13,438 bases of DNA, taken from NCBI GenBank assembly GCA_902492045.1, contig CABUKB010000022.1:1-13438 (forward strand), given 5' to 3'. This document shows, piece by piece, positions 1 through 6,585 of this stretch. The notes under the pieces are model-generated. The model saw nothing but the letters and a program-made list of their open reading frames with translations. It was not told where the DNA came from and did not search any database. Each line of letters opens with the position of its first letter. The stretch's first letter is position 1. Made by a program: the position numbers and the translations under genes. This stretch comes from an uncultured Oscillospiraceae bacterium (lineage in GTDB: Bacteria; Bacillota; Clostridia; Oscillospirales; Acutalibacteraceae).

Positions 1-8
1 CAGATGCC

Positions 9-41
9 GTAAGTGTAATTTTTGGTGAATTACTTTCTTAC
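9..41. repeat. Imperfect inverted repeat (hairpin) downstream of tRNA-Trp
   Basis: GTAAG (9-13) pairs with CTTAC (37-41), and inside it GTAATT (15-20) pairs with AATTAC (28-33), leaving a 7-base loop. On the minus strand it lies about 33 bases beyond the 3' end of tRNA-Trp. No run of T follows it in either direction, so it is not a classical intrinsic terminator. It may be a processing or weak termination structure at the end of the tRNA transcript, or chance. Nothing else is visible in positions 1-73. Confidence 0.35.
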
Positions 42-73
42 GAGCACCCGCCAAAACGCAGTGTTCTCTTTTT

Positions 74-149
74 TGGCAGGGGCAGAAGGACTTGAACCCT
101 CGGCACGCGGTTTTGGAGACCGCTGCTCTACCAACTGAGCTATGCCCCT
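74..149 (-). tRNA. tRNA-Trp (anticodon CCA)
   Basis: Read on the minus strand this is a complete 76-nt cloverleaf with an encoded CCA end. The acceptor stem AGGGGCA pairs with TGCCCCT. The D arm (GCTC...GAGC) is canonical, the anticodon stem GCGGT/ACCGC flanks the loop CTCCAAA with anticodon CCA, and the T arm contains TTCAAGT. The discriminator base is G73, as expected for bacterial tRNA-Trp. It lies 46 nt downstream of the CAU tRNA and is probably cut from the same precursor transcript. Confidence 0.96.
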
Positions 150-155
150 ATGTAA

Positions 156-191
156 GCGAGATCCGGAAACAGGCCGGTCTTCGAATCTCGC
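156..191 (-). repeat. Stem-loop in the spacer between the two tRNAs
   Basis: Almost the whole 46-nt inter-tRNA spacer can fold. GCGAGAT (156-162) pairs with ATCTCGC (185-191). An inner CCGG (163-166) pairs with CCGG (174-177) around a 7-base loop, with a 7-base bulge on one side (178-184). There is no T-tract, so it does not look like a terminator. It may guide processing of the dicistronic tRNA precursor; that role is inference. Confidence 0.45.
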
Positions 192-195
192 CCGA

Positions 196-272
196 TGGTG
201 GGCCTTCAGGGACTCGAACCCGGGACCAACCGGTTATGAGCCGGTTGCTCTAACCAACTGAGCTAAAGGCCC
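196..272 (-). tRNA. tRNA with CAU anticodon (elongator Met or lysidine-type Ile2)
   Basis: A 77-nt cloverleaf on the minus strand with encoded CCA. The acceptor stem GGGCCTT pairs with AAGGCCC, the anticodon stem ACCGG/CCGGT flanks the loop CTCATAA with anticodon CAU, and the T loop is TTCGAGT. The first acceptor pair is a proper G1-C72 and the anticodon stem lacks the three G-C pairs of initiators, so it is not tRNA-fMet. C4-G69 and C5-G68 are the pairs associated with recognition by the lysidine synthetase TilS, and the overall sequence resembles Bacillus subtilis tRNA-Ile2 as I remember it. Automatic annotation would probably say Met. The T stem carries a C50-U64 mismatch. It is the first gene of the tRNA pair. 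Confidence 0.93.
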
Positions 273-319
273 ACATGTATCGCAGACTATCTGGCCAATG
301 CTGTGATAAGCACCTAGTT

Positions 320-347
320 ATTTTACCATAAATTCATCTCTTGTCAA
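320..347 (-). promoter_or_regulatory. Sigma-A promoter of the tRNA pair
   Basis: On the minus strand a perfect -35 box TTGACA (342-347) is separated by 16 bases from a -10 box TAAAAT (320-325). Transcription would start near 313, about 40 nt before the CAU tRNA. The position, directly ahead of two stable-RNA genes with no other gene between, supports the call. Confidence 0.8.
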
Positions 348-445
348 GAGGACGGCATGCATTTCCACCCTGTAAATCAAGACGGGTCTAACCAGATGTA
401 AACGCGTTTCAAGTTCTTTTCGGTTGGCACAATTTTAAACTGACA

Positions 446-1153
446 TTATGGCTTTTTCTTTCGGAAAGACCCCAACAACTTTAAGATCCACTTTCTTAGC
501 ACCAGTTTGCATTTCGCTCTGCGCGGAAGCCAGGAGGCTGCATATAGATGGACGGAATAGGTGTTGTCCGTCTGGTCGGATAGGATTCCGCTATAATCCG
601 CCGGGCAGAAGTACTCTTTTGGAAAAACCGTAAATCCATCGACGGTTTGCAGGGTGTTATTACAGACCAGGCCATGCTCAACGAGAATTTCTGTAAACTG
701 CTGGACCACTGTTTTGAGATCGTATCCGTTCGTTTTGGTCAGAAATTCCCGTTCTTCATAGGACTTCAGCATTTGAGCGAACAAGGGATTGTTTGGCTCT
801 TTACTGTACAGGACCAGACCCGGTGCAACACATTCGTTTTCAAATCCCGAGAAAGCCTGACATTGTTCCATCAAAGGGGCGAAGGACTTCAACACCTTGA
901 CATCTGTATCAAAATAGATGCCGCCATAGCGGTATAAGATATCAAATCGCAGCACATCCGAAGCAAAGGCGTATTTGCGGGCATCATATGCCTGCCGGCA
1001 ATAACGGTTGATATCCAAGTTGACATTCGACTCGTTCCATTCCCGGATATCCCATCCGGGAAAATATTTACGCCAGCTTTTTATGCACTGCTTGAAGACA
1101 TGCGGTTTCTTTTTTCCGCCGAGCCAAATATAGTGAATGGTCTTATTCGGCAT
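446..1153 (-). CDS. GT32-type glycosyltransferase with DXD motif (OCH1-like)
   Basis: This 235-aa protein looks like a cytoplasmic sugar transferase of the DXD sugar-binding family (Gly_transf_sug, GT32). These use a nucleotide-sugar and a divalent metal to add a sugar to a lipid-linked oligosaccharide. The N-terminus has the family opening IHYIWLGG (residues 6-13). The core ASDVLRFDILYRYGGIYFDT spans residues 64-83, with the DXD metal/nucleotide site at D82-T-D84. H202 and W208 fall in the usual C-terminal VHLYAASW segment. The C-terminus is very basic (RKKKP), consistent with membrane association. It is the last gene of the polysaccharide operon. Its ATG begins one base after the TGA of the flippase gene, so translation is probably coupled. 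Donor and acceptor sugars cannot be read from the sequence. Confidence 0.88.
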   Translation of the reverse strand: MPNKTIHYIWLGGKKKPHVFKQCIKSWRKYFPGWDIREWNESNVNLDINRYCRQAYDARKYAFASDVLRFDILYRYGGIYFDTDVKVLKSFAPLMEQCQAFSGFENECVAPGLVLYSKEPNNPLFAQMLKSYEEREFLTKTNGYDLKTVVQQFTEILVEHGLVCNNTLQTVDGFTVFPKEYFCPADYSGILSDQTDNTYSVHLYAASWLPRRAKCKLVLRKWILKLLGSFRKKKP

Positions 1154-1154
1154 C

Positions 1155-2699
1155 TCATTTCACCCCGGCTTTTCTTATTGTCAACTTGGCTACAACTTTT
1201 TTCACAACATTTTTCACTAAGTTTTTTTCGTAGGAATTGGTGACAAAAAACCACATCACCGGTACGAACAGCAGCAGATAGGCGATCACCTTGATGCCCA
1301 AATTGATATAGCCCGAAGCAAAGGGAATCCAGTTGAAAACCATTCCGACCAACGTACACAAGACACTGAAAAACCCGATTTTAGCGATTTCAAGCCAGAA
1401 GGCTTTGATATCAATACCGATCTTACGGGCATAATACACGTTCATGATGACGGCATCCGCGATAAAAAACGTGAGTCCAGTTGAAAAAGCACAGCCAGGT
1501 CCGCCGAAATATATGGCGGCAGGGATCGAAACCAAAATATTGACGACAGAGGCCGCCAAAAAGACGACCGAACGAAAGGCCAGTTTATTCTCCGCTTGTA
1601 AAATGGTGAGGCCTATATTTTGAATCAAATCCACTGTAAAGGGAACGATTAAGAACAACGTGATCAGATAGGCGTCTTCAAAACCCGCTCCCACCCAAAT
1701 GTCGATAAACTGCCGCCCAAATAGAATAAAGCCGCTCAGGACGCAGGAAAGAAGCAAAAACTGCAATCTCCCAATGCGGATGAACAAGTCGGATAAATCC
1801 TTCCGCGAGGCGTTTTGGGCGACCATGCCGGTCACTTTGGGGAGAAAAACGCTGGTAATCACTGTGGACAACGACATATACGCATTGAATATTGTGGTGG
1901 CGGTACTGTAGACCGCCACGACGGCCGTATTGAACACGATGCCCAGAATCACCGGATTGGTACGCCAGAAAAGCTGATCCATAATGGCGCCCAGGAACAC
2001 AAAAAAGGAAAATCCCATCATGCTTTTAAACAACGGCTTGTCAAAGGCATGCAGCCGGATCTTCATTTTGAGTTTGCCCAGGCTGTAAAAAGCTTTTGCC
2101 AATACCAGCAAAAAATTGAATACCGTCTGGACAATGACCAGTCCGAGCGCATAGGGATACTCCTGCATGACGGCGATCACAACAAACGGCTGGAGCACAA
2201 TCTGAAGAATTGTGACCAGTTTCAGATACACAAATCGCTCATAAGAGATAATCACTGCATCAAAGATCTTGGAGGGAATGGTAATCACTATATTGATTAG
2301 CAGAACGATAAAGATCTTTTTTGCACTCACGACTTCTGCCGGGGTCAAGGATTTATGGAAGATCCCCTCCAAGTTTACATAGCATATGGCGCCGGCCGCC
2401 AGCAACAGCAAGGTGATAACCAGATAGATCAGGGCGGAGAGCGCCAGAACATTCTCCATGTTCCGGTGGTCGCCCAGCGTTTTATACTTTGAAAAATAAC
2501 GAACAATGGTCGATGACAGACCAAAATCCATCACCGAAAAGTATGCGATGAGGGAACCCATTAACTGATAAAGGCCGTATTCATCATCGCCCATGAATCT
2601 CAGCAGCAGAGGAACATAAAGGAATCCGATGATCGCATTGGCGATTAGAGAAATATAGGATAAAACGACGCCGATTTTTCGTTGATTTGTTTGCTCCAC
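1155..2699 (-). CDS. Wzx-like polysaccharide flippase (MOP/MVF superfamily)
   Basis: A 514-aa, very hydrophobic protein with roughly 12-14 membrane-spanning segments and the layout of polysaccharide exporters (PF01943/PF13440 type). It would flip undecaprenyl-diphosphate-linked oligosaccharide from the cytoplasmic to the outer face of the membrane. The N-terminal part, around residues 29-66 (VPLLLRF, EYGLYQLMGSL, DFGLSSTIVRYF), matches the conserved opening of Firmicute Wzx homologues. The basic tail KLTIRK is cytoplasmic in such proteins. The start is GTG at 2699, supported by AAGGGG seven bases upstream. The gene follows the GT2 gene by 42 nt and overlaps functionally with the next gene through a TGA-G-ATG junction. 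The DNA is clearly less GC-rich than the rny region (22 of 60 bases G/C in 2281-2340, by hand count). Peptidoglycan-type or teichoic acid transport is less likely given the neighbours. Confidence 0.9.
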   Translation of the reverse strand: MEQTNQRKIGVVLSYISLIANAIIGFLYVPLLLRFMGDDEYGLYQLMGSLIAYFSVMDFGLSSTIVRYFSKYKTLGDHRNMENVLALSALIYLVITLLLLAAGAICYVNLEGIFHKSLTPAEVVSAKKIFIVLLINIVITIPSKIFDAVIISYERFVYLKLVTILQIVLQPFVVIAVMQEYPYALGLVIVQTVFNFLLVLAKAFYSLGKLKMKIRLHAFDKPLFKSMMGFSFFVFLGAIMDQLFWRTNPVILGIVFNTAVVAVYSTATTIFNAYMSLSTVITSVFLPKVTGMVAQNASRKDLSDLFIRIGRLQFLLLSCVLSGFILFGRQFIDIWVGAGFEDAYLITLFLIVPFTVDLIQNIGLTILQAENKLAFRSVVFLAASVVNILVSIPAAIYFGGPGCAFSTGLTFFIADAVIMNVYYARKIGIDIKAFWLEIAKIGFFSVLCTLVGMVFNWIPFASGYINLGIKVIAYLLLFVPVMWFFVTNSYEKNLVKNVVKKVVAKLTIRKAGVK

Positions 2700-2741
2700 A
2701 GTAATTCCCCTTAATCTCCGTCAATCTAGACCGTGGCGTTG

Positions 2742-3647
2742 TTAAGAAGACTTGAATCGTTTCAGGAGATCTTTACCCCACATTAGAAAGCAAGCCATTT
2801 TTATAGTCAGTGTGGAAACCCCAAGTTGTGAACGAATCTCCTTGGAGGACATGCCCAGCCGTTTGCCGACTTTGGCATACACCGCGTAATGCCCCAGCCG
2901 CTGCTTTTGGCTTAGGGGTAAATGCTTCAGATCCGACTGGAGGGACAGCAAATATCCCCGCGGATTGCGGTAAAACAAATCCATATTATGCGCCGTCAAC
3001 CCATCTTCCAAATAGGCTCCGATATAAATAATCCGATCATACCAGCGCAATTTGTAGCCTTTTGAACCGATGGCAAGCCAGACAACCGATTCGGTCAAAA
3101 AGGTTTCTCCTTCAAAAGAAGGGAAGGGGAATTGCTTCAGTATTTCCGTGTAAAAGACCTCCGCTTTATCCCCCATAATTCCATAAAGCGTACGTTCCTG
3201 GGCGCTGCAGTCTACATAGGGTTTCCCATGTCCACGGCCGATCATTTGCTCTTGGGTATATCCACGTGCCCCTGCAACGCCCGCAAAGGGGCAGGGCGGG
3301 TTTTGCGGCAGTTCCCGTTCCCATCGGAGAACCGTTTCCACAGCATCCTCCGTAAGATGGTCGTCGCTGTCCACGATAAAGAACAGTTTCCCACGGGCCA
3401 GTTGGACGCCCCGGTTGATGGCCCTGTGTTTTCCGCCGTTGGGAACTTGGTAATAGCGAATCGAAAAGGGGGGATTTTCATTTATCCATTTTTGGATCAA
3501 TTCCTGCGTGTTGTCGGTCGATCCATCGTCAATAACCAGCCACTCAAATTCATAAACCGTCTGGTTTTTCAAAGAGGTATATAACTGGTCGAGTATATAT
3601 CCACGGTTATAGGCGGGCGTAAATACGGTTAATTGTATAGGCTCCAT
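2742..3647 (-). CDS. GT2 family glycosyltransferase
   Basis: A 301-aa GT-A fold enzyme that transfers a sugar from a nucleotide-sugar to the growing oligosaccharide on the inner face of the membrane. The N-terminal nucleotide-binding half shows TVFTPAYNRG (7-16) and the conserved VIDDGSTDNT (38-47). The metal-binding DSDD lies at 93-96, after GGKHRAINRG (71-80). The C-terminal half is not membrane spanning; a weakly hydrophobic segment near 282-291 may touch the membrane. The start ATG at 3647 has AAAGGGG nine bases upstream. It lies in the operon between the polymerase gene (72-nt gap) and the flippase gene (42-nt gap), with no terminator in either gap. The linkage it makes cannot be assigned. 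Confidence 0.92.
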   Translation of the reverse strand: MEPIQLTVFTPAYNRGYILDQLYTSLKNQTVYEFEWLVIDDGSTDNTQELIQKWINENPPFSIRYYQVPNGGKHRAINRGVQLARGKLFFIVDSDDHLTEDAVETVLRWERELPQNPPCPFAGVAGARGYTQEQMIGRGHGKPYVDCSAQERTLYGIMGDKAEVFYTEILKQFPFPSFEGETFLTESVVWLAIGSKGYKLRWYDRIIYIGAYLEDGLTAHNMDLFYRNPRGYLLSLQSDLKHLPLSQKQRLGHYAVYAKVGKRLGMSSKEIRSQLGVSTLTIKMACFLMWGKDLLKRFKSS

Positions 3648-3719
3648 TGACCTGCGCCCCTTTCCGCTCTATAAGGGATTCATTTCTGATTTGTGAGCAC
3701 AACTTTAATGTGGCAGACT

Positions 3720-5195
3720 TCAAGATTCCGCCGGGGTTTCTAAAATCGGGCGGTATTCTTTTGAGGATGCCTCTAAGCCCTCCGTGTCCGGCTCCTGCCA
3801 TACCAACCGGATAAAATATCCGCAATATGTCCAAAAGACGGGCACAACAAAGAAACACATGAAGCCGATCAGGTTGGAATCAAATAGATTTTCGACCAGA
3901 ATCCCCAGGATCAATCCAAACAGCAGTAAAATGACGGAATAGTTCCGGTCCTTAAAAGAACCACGGTAAAGCCGTTTGGCCCCCTTTAAAAAGAGCCACA
4001 GGGCAAAAATCAGGAATAACAGCAAGGCCACCGCACCGTTGCCGACCAGGATCTGAAGATATACGTTGTGCATATTCGCCACCAAGCCGGGAGCCCGCTC
4101 TTTCAAATCTTCCGGAAGATACGGCGTCGCGTATTCCAAAATATTTTCGTCTCCTACCCCGTATAACAGATGGTCTTTCGCGACCATCAGCCCGGCGGTC
4201 CAAATGGAGATGCGGCCGTTGGATACGTCGTCACTTAAATATTCCCTCTGCGTGTCGTTCGGAACAATCAGTTTTTCGGATTCTGAAGGGTCGTTGCTGC
4301 TGAGATGATGGTCGAGATATTGATAAACGGACGGCAGATATCCCATGAGGTAATTGGATCCCTTCCAAGCGGAAAAGCTGGCCCCGAAACCAACCCCGAT
4401 GGAAAGGACGGTCAGCAGCGAGAAAAGGAGCGGCTTTACGGATTTTCTGAAAAATACATTCCTGCAGGCAAAGAGTATAACGGCCGCCAGCGCAATGGAA
4501 AGGCAGACGATGGCGGAACGGGAGTTGCCGAGGAACAGGACCACAAACTGTATAAGGATATTGGCGATCAGGAATATTCTCAGTGGAAGCCGCAATGTAC
4601 CGTTTTTTCTGAAGCCGGCGAAGTTGATGGCCGAAGCAAAGACAGAAATAAAAGCAAACAGCGATCCGGAATTGGGATTGCCCAAAATGCCAAACAGCCG
4701 GTTCTCAAAGGTTCCGAAAATGTATTCGGTCTCATCAACGGTGTAAGAAAATTGGATATCGGTTATAAAGATGAAAAGGGAGGCCAGCGACACGAGCAAT
4801 GTAATGGCGATGATAATAAAGTTGAGGATATATAGCTCTTTGAGCACCTGAGACTCCTGTTGTTTTTTATCAAGCAGCAGGGGAACCAGGATAGCCACCA
4901 CGCCATACAGGGTAAAGACCGCATTGCGCACGAAATTCTGACGGAAATTCAAAAGGGCGCTGATACCGGTGATAAAAAGAAAGAAAAAGACGATCCAGAA
5001 AATCTTTTTCTGGAAAACCACATGCTTGACAAAGACATCGTACAGGAAAATGGCTCCGCCCCACAAAAGAAACACCTTCAGAAATGTGGAGGCAAAAGAA
5101 TTGGTAAAAGGCAATACATACAAAAACGCCATGACAATCAAAGCGCCTTTGTACACCAGGGTGTTTGCCAGTATTTTATCCATGATCGCACGCAT
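3720..5195 (-). CDS. O-antigen polymerase/ligase-like membrane protein (Wzy-like)
   Basis: A 491-aa protein with about 11-12 hydrophobic segments and one large hydrophilic external loop (about residues 280-370) before a C-terminal membrane block, the topology of the O-antigen ligase/polymerase family (PF04932). Family-like motifs are GNPNSGS (172-178), GNSRSA (223-228), SNGRISIW (325-332), YGVGDEN (345-351) and the MHNVYLQ segment (375-381, His376). It probably polymerises repeat units outside the membrane, or ligates the glycan to an acceptor. I place the start at ATG 5195 because AAGGAG lies six bases ahead of it. The in-frame ATG at 5213 would put this ribosome site inside the gene. It follows the GT4 gene by 56 nt. 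Sequence alone does not separate polymerase from ligase. Confidence 0.86.
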   Translation of the reverse strand: MRAIMDKILANTLVYKGALIVMAFLYVLPFTNSFASTFLKVFLLWGGAIFLYDVFVKHVVFQKKIFWIVFFFLFITGISALLNFRQNFVRNAVFTLYGVVAILVPLLLDKKQQESQVLKELYILNFIIIAITLLVSLASLFIFITDIQFSYTVDETEYIFGTFENRLFGILGNPNSGSLFAFISVFASAINFAGFRKNGTLRLPLRIFLIANILIQFVVLFLGNSRSAIVCLSIALAAVILFACRNVFFRKSVKPLLFSLLTVLSIGVGFGASFSAWKGSNYLMGYLPSVYQYLDHHLSSNDPSESEKLIVPNDTQREYLSDDVSNGRISIWTAGLMVAKDHLLYGVGDENILEYATPYLPEDLKERAPGLVANMHNVYLQILVGNGAVALLLFLIFALWLFLKGAKRLYRGSFKDRNYSVILLLFGLILGILVENLFDSNLIGFMCFFVVPVFWTYCGYFIRLVWQEPDTEGLEASSKEYRPILETPAES

Positions 5196-5201
5196 ATAAA
5201 A

Positions 5202-5207
5202 CTCCTT
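5202..5207 (-). promoter_or_regulatory. Ribosome binding site that fixes the Wzy-like start
   Basis: AAGGAG on the minus strand lies six bases before the ATG at 5195. The longer reading from ATG 5213 has no good site and would contain this one within its second to fourth codons. Confidence 0.75.
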
Positions 5208-5251
5208 AAACATCCGACAGGCTTGTCTGTTTTTATCGTTCTTTTTTTACG

Positions 5252-6349
5252 TCATCCTTGCTTGCCAAGCATCAGATACAAATCCTGTAGCTGATGAACC
5301 ACGGAATCCAGGTCAAACCCCGCTTGTTTGACTTTATCGGCATAAACCGAACGATCCACGCCGGGGGCTTTCCATATCGCTTCGGCCCAATCCACGGGGG
5401 GAGACTGGAGGGACTTGTAGTGAACCAGATCGGTAATCTTTGTCTCTTGGGTGATCGTGTCTGAAACAAAGCAGGGGAGCCCGGAGCACTGTCCTTCAAT
5501 GATGGAAATGGGGAATCCCTCATAAAAGGACGGCAGCATCAGAGCGTCAAAAGCCGACAGCATCTCCTGAATATTCTCCACATTCCCCGTAAAGAGAACC
5601 GCCTGGGCGATTCCCAGTTCCGCCGCCTTCTGCCTGCACGCCTCCATATCCCTGCCGGCCCCGCAAAACACCAGCCGCGCCTGCGGATCCCGGTTTAGGA
5701 GCTCCCGGAAGACTTCCAGGGTAAAAAACTGATTTTTGGGATGAAGAAAATTTCCCACCTGTCCCAGGACAAACGCATCCCCAAGGGCATACTCCTTCCG
5801 GATTTTTTCCCGGGCGTTCTTATTATAACGGAATTTATCGGTGTCGATTCCATTGTAGATATAAACCGTTCCCTCAACGTCCCCGTCAAAGAGATAGGCC
5901 GCGGATTTCCGGCTGCAGGAAAACTTATGGGTAGCGTATCGAGTGGTACGTTTTAATGCGTAAGGGTAGAGGATTTTCCCCAGCCGCGAAGGCGGCATGG
6001 AGGTGCTGTGCGCATGGGCAATCCGCACCGTTGCCCCGCCCCTTTGGGCCGCTTTTAATGCGAACATGGACATGGCGTCCTGATGCACTTCCACTATTTG
6101 ATAATGATGGTCTTGCACCACACGCCGGATATCCGCGAGATTCCCCAAAAAACTTTCGGTTTTGGTCCGGACGTGGTATATGCGGCCGCCCATCGCCCGG
6201 ATTTCCGGCTCATAATCGCCCGCTTGCTTCCCATGGATCACAAAATCAAACTGTATCTTATCGCGGTCGATATTCCGGTAAAAATTCATCAGCATGGTTT
6301 CCACGCCGCCACGGTTCATCACACTGACTACATGTAATACGCGAAGCAT
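5252..6349 (-). CDS. GT4 family (GT-B fold) glycosyltransferase, EpsF-like
   Basis: A 365-aa soluble or peripheral glycosyltransferase of the GT-B fold that would transfer a sugar to the lipid-linked intermediate. The N-terminal acceptor domain opens with MLRVLHVVSVMNRGGVETM, with the glycine pair at 14-15. The C-terminal donor domain has GQVGNFLHPKNQ (196-207), VFCGAGRDM (227-235), FTGNVENI (253-260) and the EX7E motif SFYEGFPISIIEG, with E277 and E285 as sugar-nucleotide binding residues. It is the first gene of the operon, about 104 nt after the predicted transcription start. The start ATG at 6349 has GGTGAT just upstream, a partial but usable match to the anti-Shine-Dalgarno sequence. Family resemblance to EpsF/CapM-type enzymes is good; the sugar is unknown. 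Confidence 0.92.
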   Translation of the reverse strand: MLRVLHVVSVMNRGGVETMLMNFYRNIDRDKIQFDFVIHGKQAGDYEPEIRAMGGRIYHVRTKTESFLGNLADIRRVVQDHHYQIVEVHQDAMSMFALKAAQRGGATVRIAHAHSTSMPPSRLGKILYPYALKRTTRYATHKFSCSRKSAAYLFDGDVEGTVYIYNGIDTDKFRYNKNAREKIRKEYALGDAFVLGQVGNFLHPKNQFFTLEVFRELLNRDPQARLVFCGAGRDMEACRQKAAELGIAQAVLFTGNVENIQEMLSAFDALMLPSFYEGFPISIIEGQCSGLPCFVSDTITQETKITDLVHYKSLQSPPVDWAEAIWKAPGVDRSVYADKVKQAGFDLDSVVHQLQDLYLMLGKQG

Positions 6350-6411
6350 TCCATCACCCGAATTTCATGTACGTCCCCGATTGGCACGAAACCAATCCGT
6401 CCTTCAAACAT

Positions 6412-6444
6412 AAAAACAGCCCCCATGTATTTGCCCGGCTTTTT
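6412..6444 (-). promoter_or_regulatory. Possible attenuator hairpin in the polysaccharide-operon leader
   Basis: In the leader RNA, AAAAAGCC (plus 6437-6444) can pair with GGCTGTTTTT (plus 6412-6421) with one bulged G, and the T-run of the second arm is the tail of the hairpin. The G-C core is only about three pairs, so as a terminator it would be weak. A second small hairpin, GATTGG/CCAATC, follows at about 6373-6391. I do not recognise a known riboswitch. Confidence 0.25.
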
Positions 6445-6459
6445 CGCAAAATATCCTCT

Positions 6460-6488
6460 ATTATAGCACAAGCCCTTATCACCGTCAA
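6460..6488 (-). promoter_or_regulatory. Sigma-A promoter of the polysaccharide operon
   Basis: On the minus strand TTGACG (6483-6488) and a perfect TATAAT (6460-6465) are separated by exactly 17 bases. Transcription would begin near 6453, leaving a leader of about 104 nt before the GT4 start codon. It lies between the pyk terminator and the operon, so the operon has its own near-consensus promoter and should be well expressed unless the leader or a regulator restrains it. Confidence 0.85.
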
Positions 6489-6537
6489 ATACGGCGAATT
6501 TTGAATCCGCTTCACTGTGCATTCAGGGCCAAGCATG

Positions 6538-6566
6538 TAAAAAGGCCCAGCGAGGCTGGACCTTTT
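6538..6566 (-). terminator. Intrinsic terminator of pyk
   Basis: Twelve bases, AAAAGGTCCAGC (plus 6555-6566), pair along their full length (one G-U) with GCTGGGCCTTTT (plus 6540-6551) around a 3-base loop. The second arm runs into a stretch of five T. It lies 20 nt after the pyk stop codon and separates pyk from the polysaccharide operon on the same strand. Confidence 0.93.
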
Positions 6567-6585
6567 CAGAATGTCAGAACAGGAC

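Noticed and set aside
74..446. A tRNA attachment site for an integrated island carrying the polysaccharide genes
   Set aside because: No repeat of the tRNA 3' ends is seen at the other side of the operon, and there is no integrase gene in the window.
6349..6459. A cyclic-di-GMP or other known riboswitch in the polysaccharide leader
   Set aside because: The leader is only about 104 nt and I could not find the conserved core of the GEMM-I or GEMM-II types or of other classes I know.
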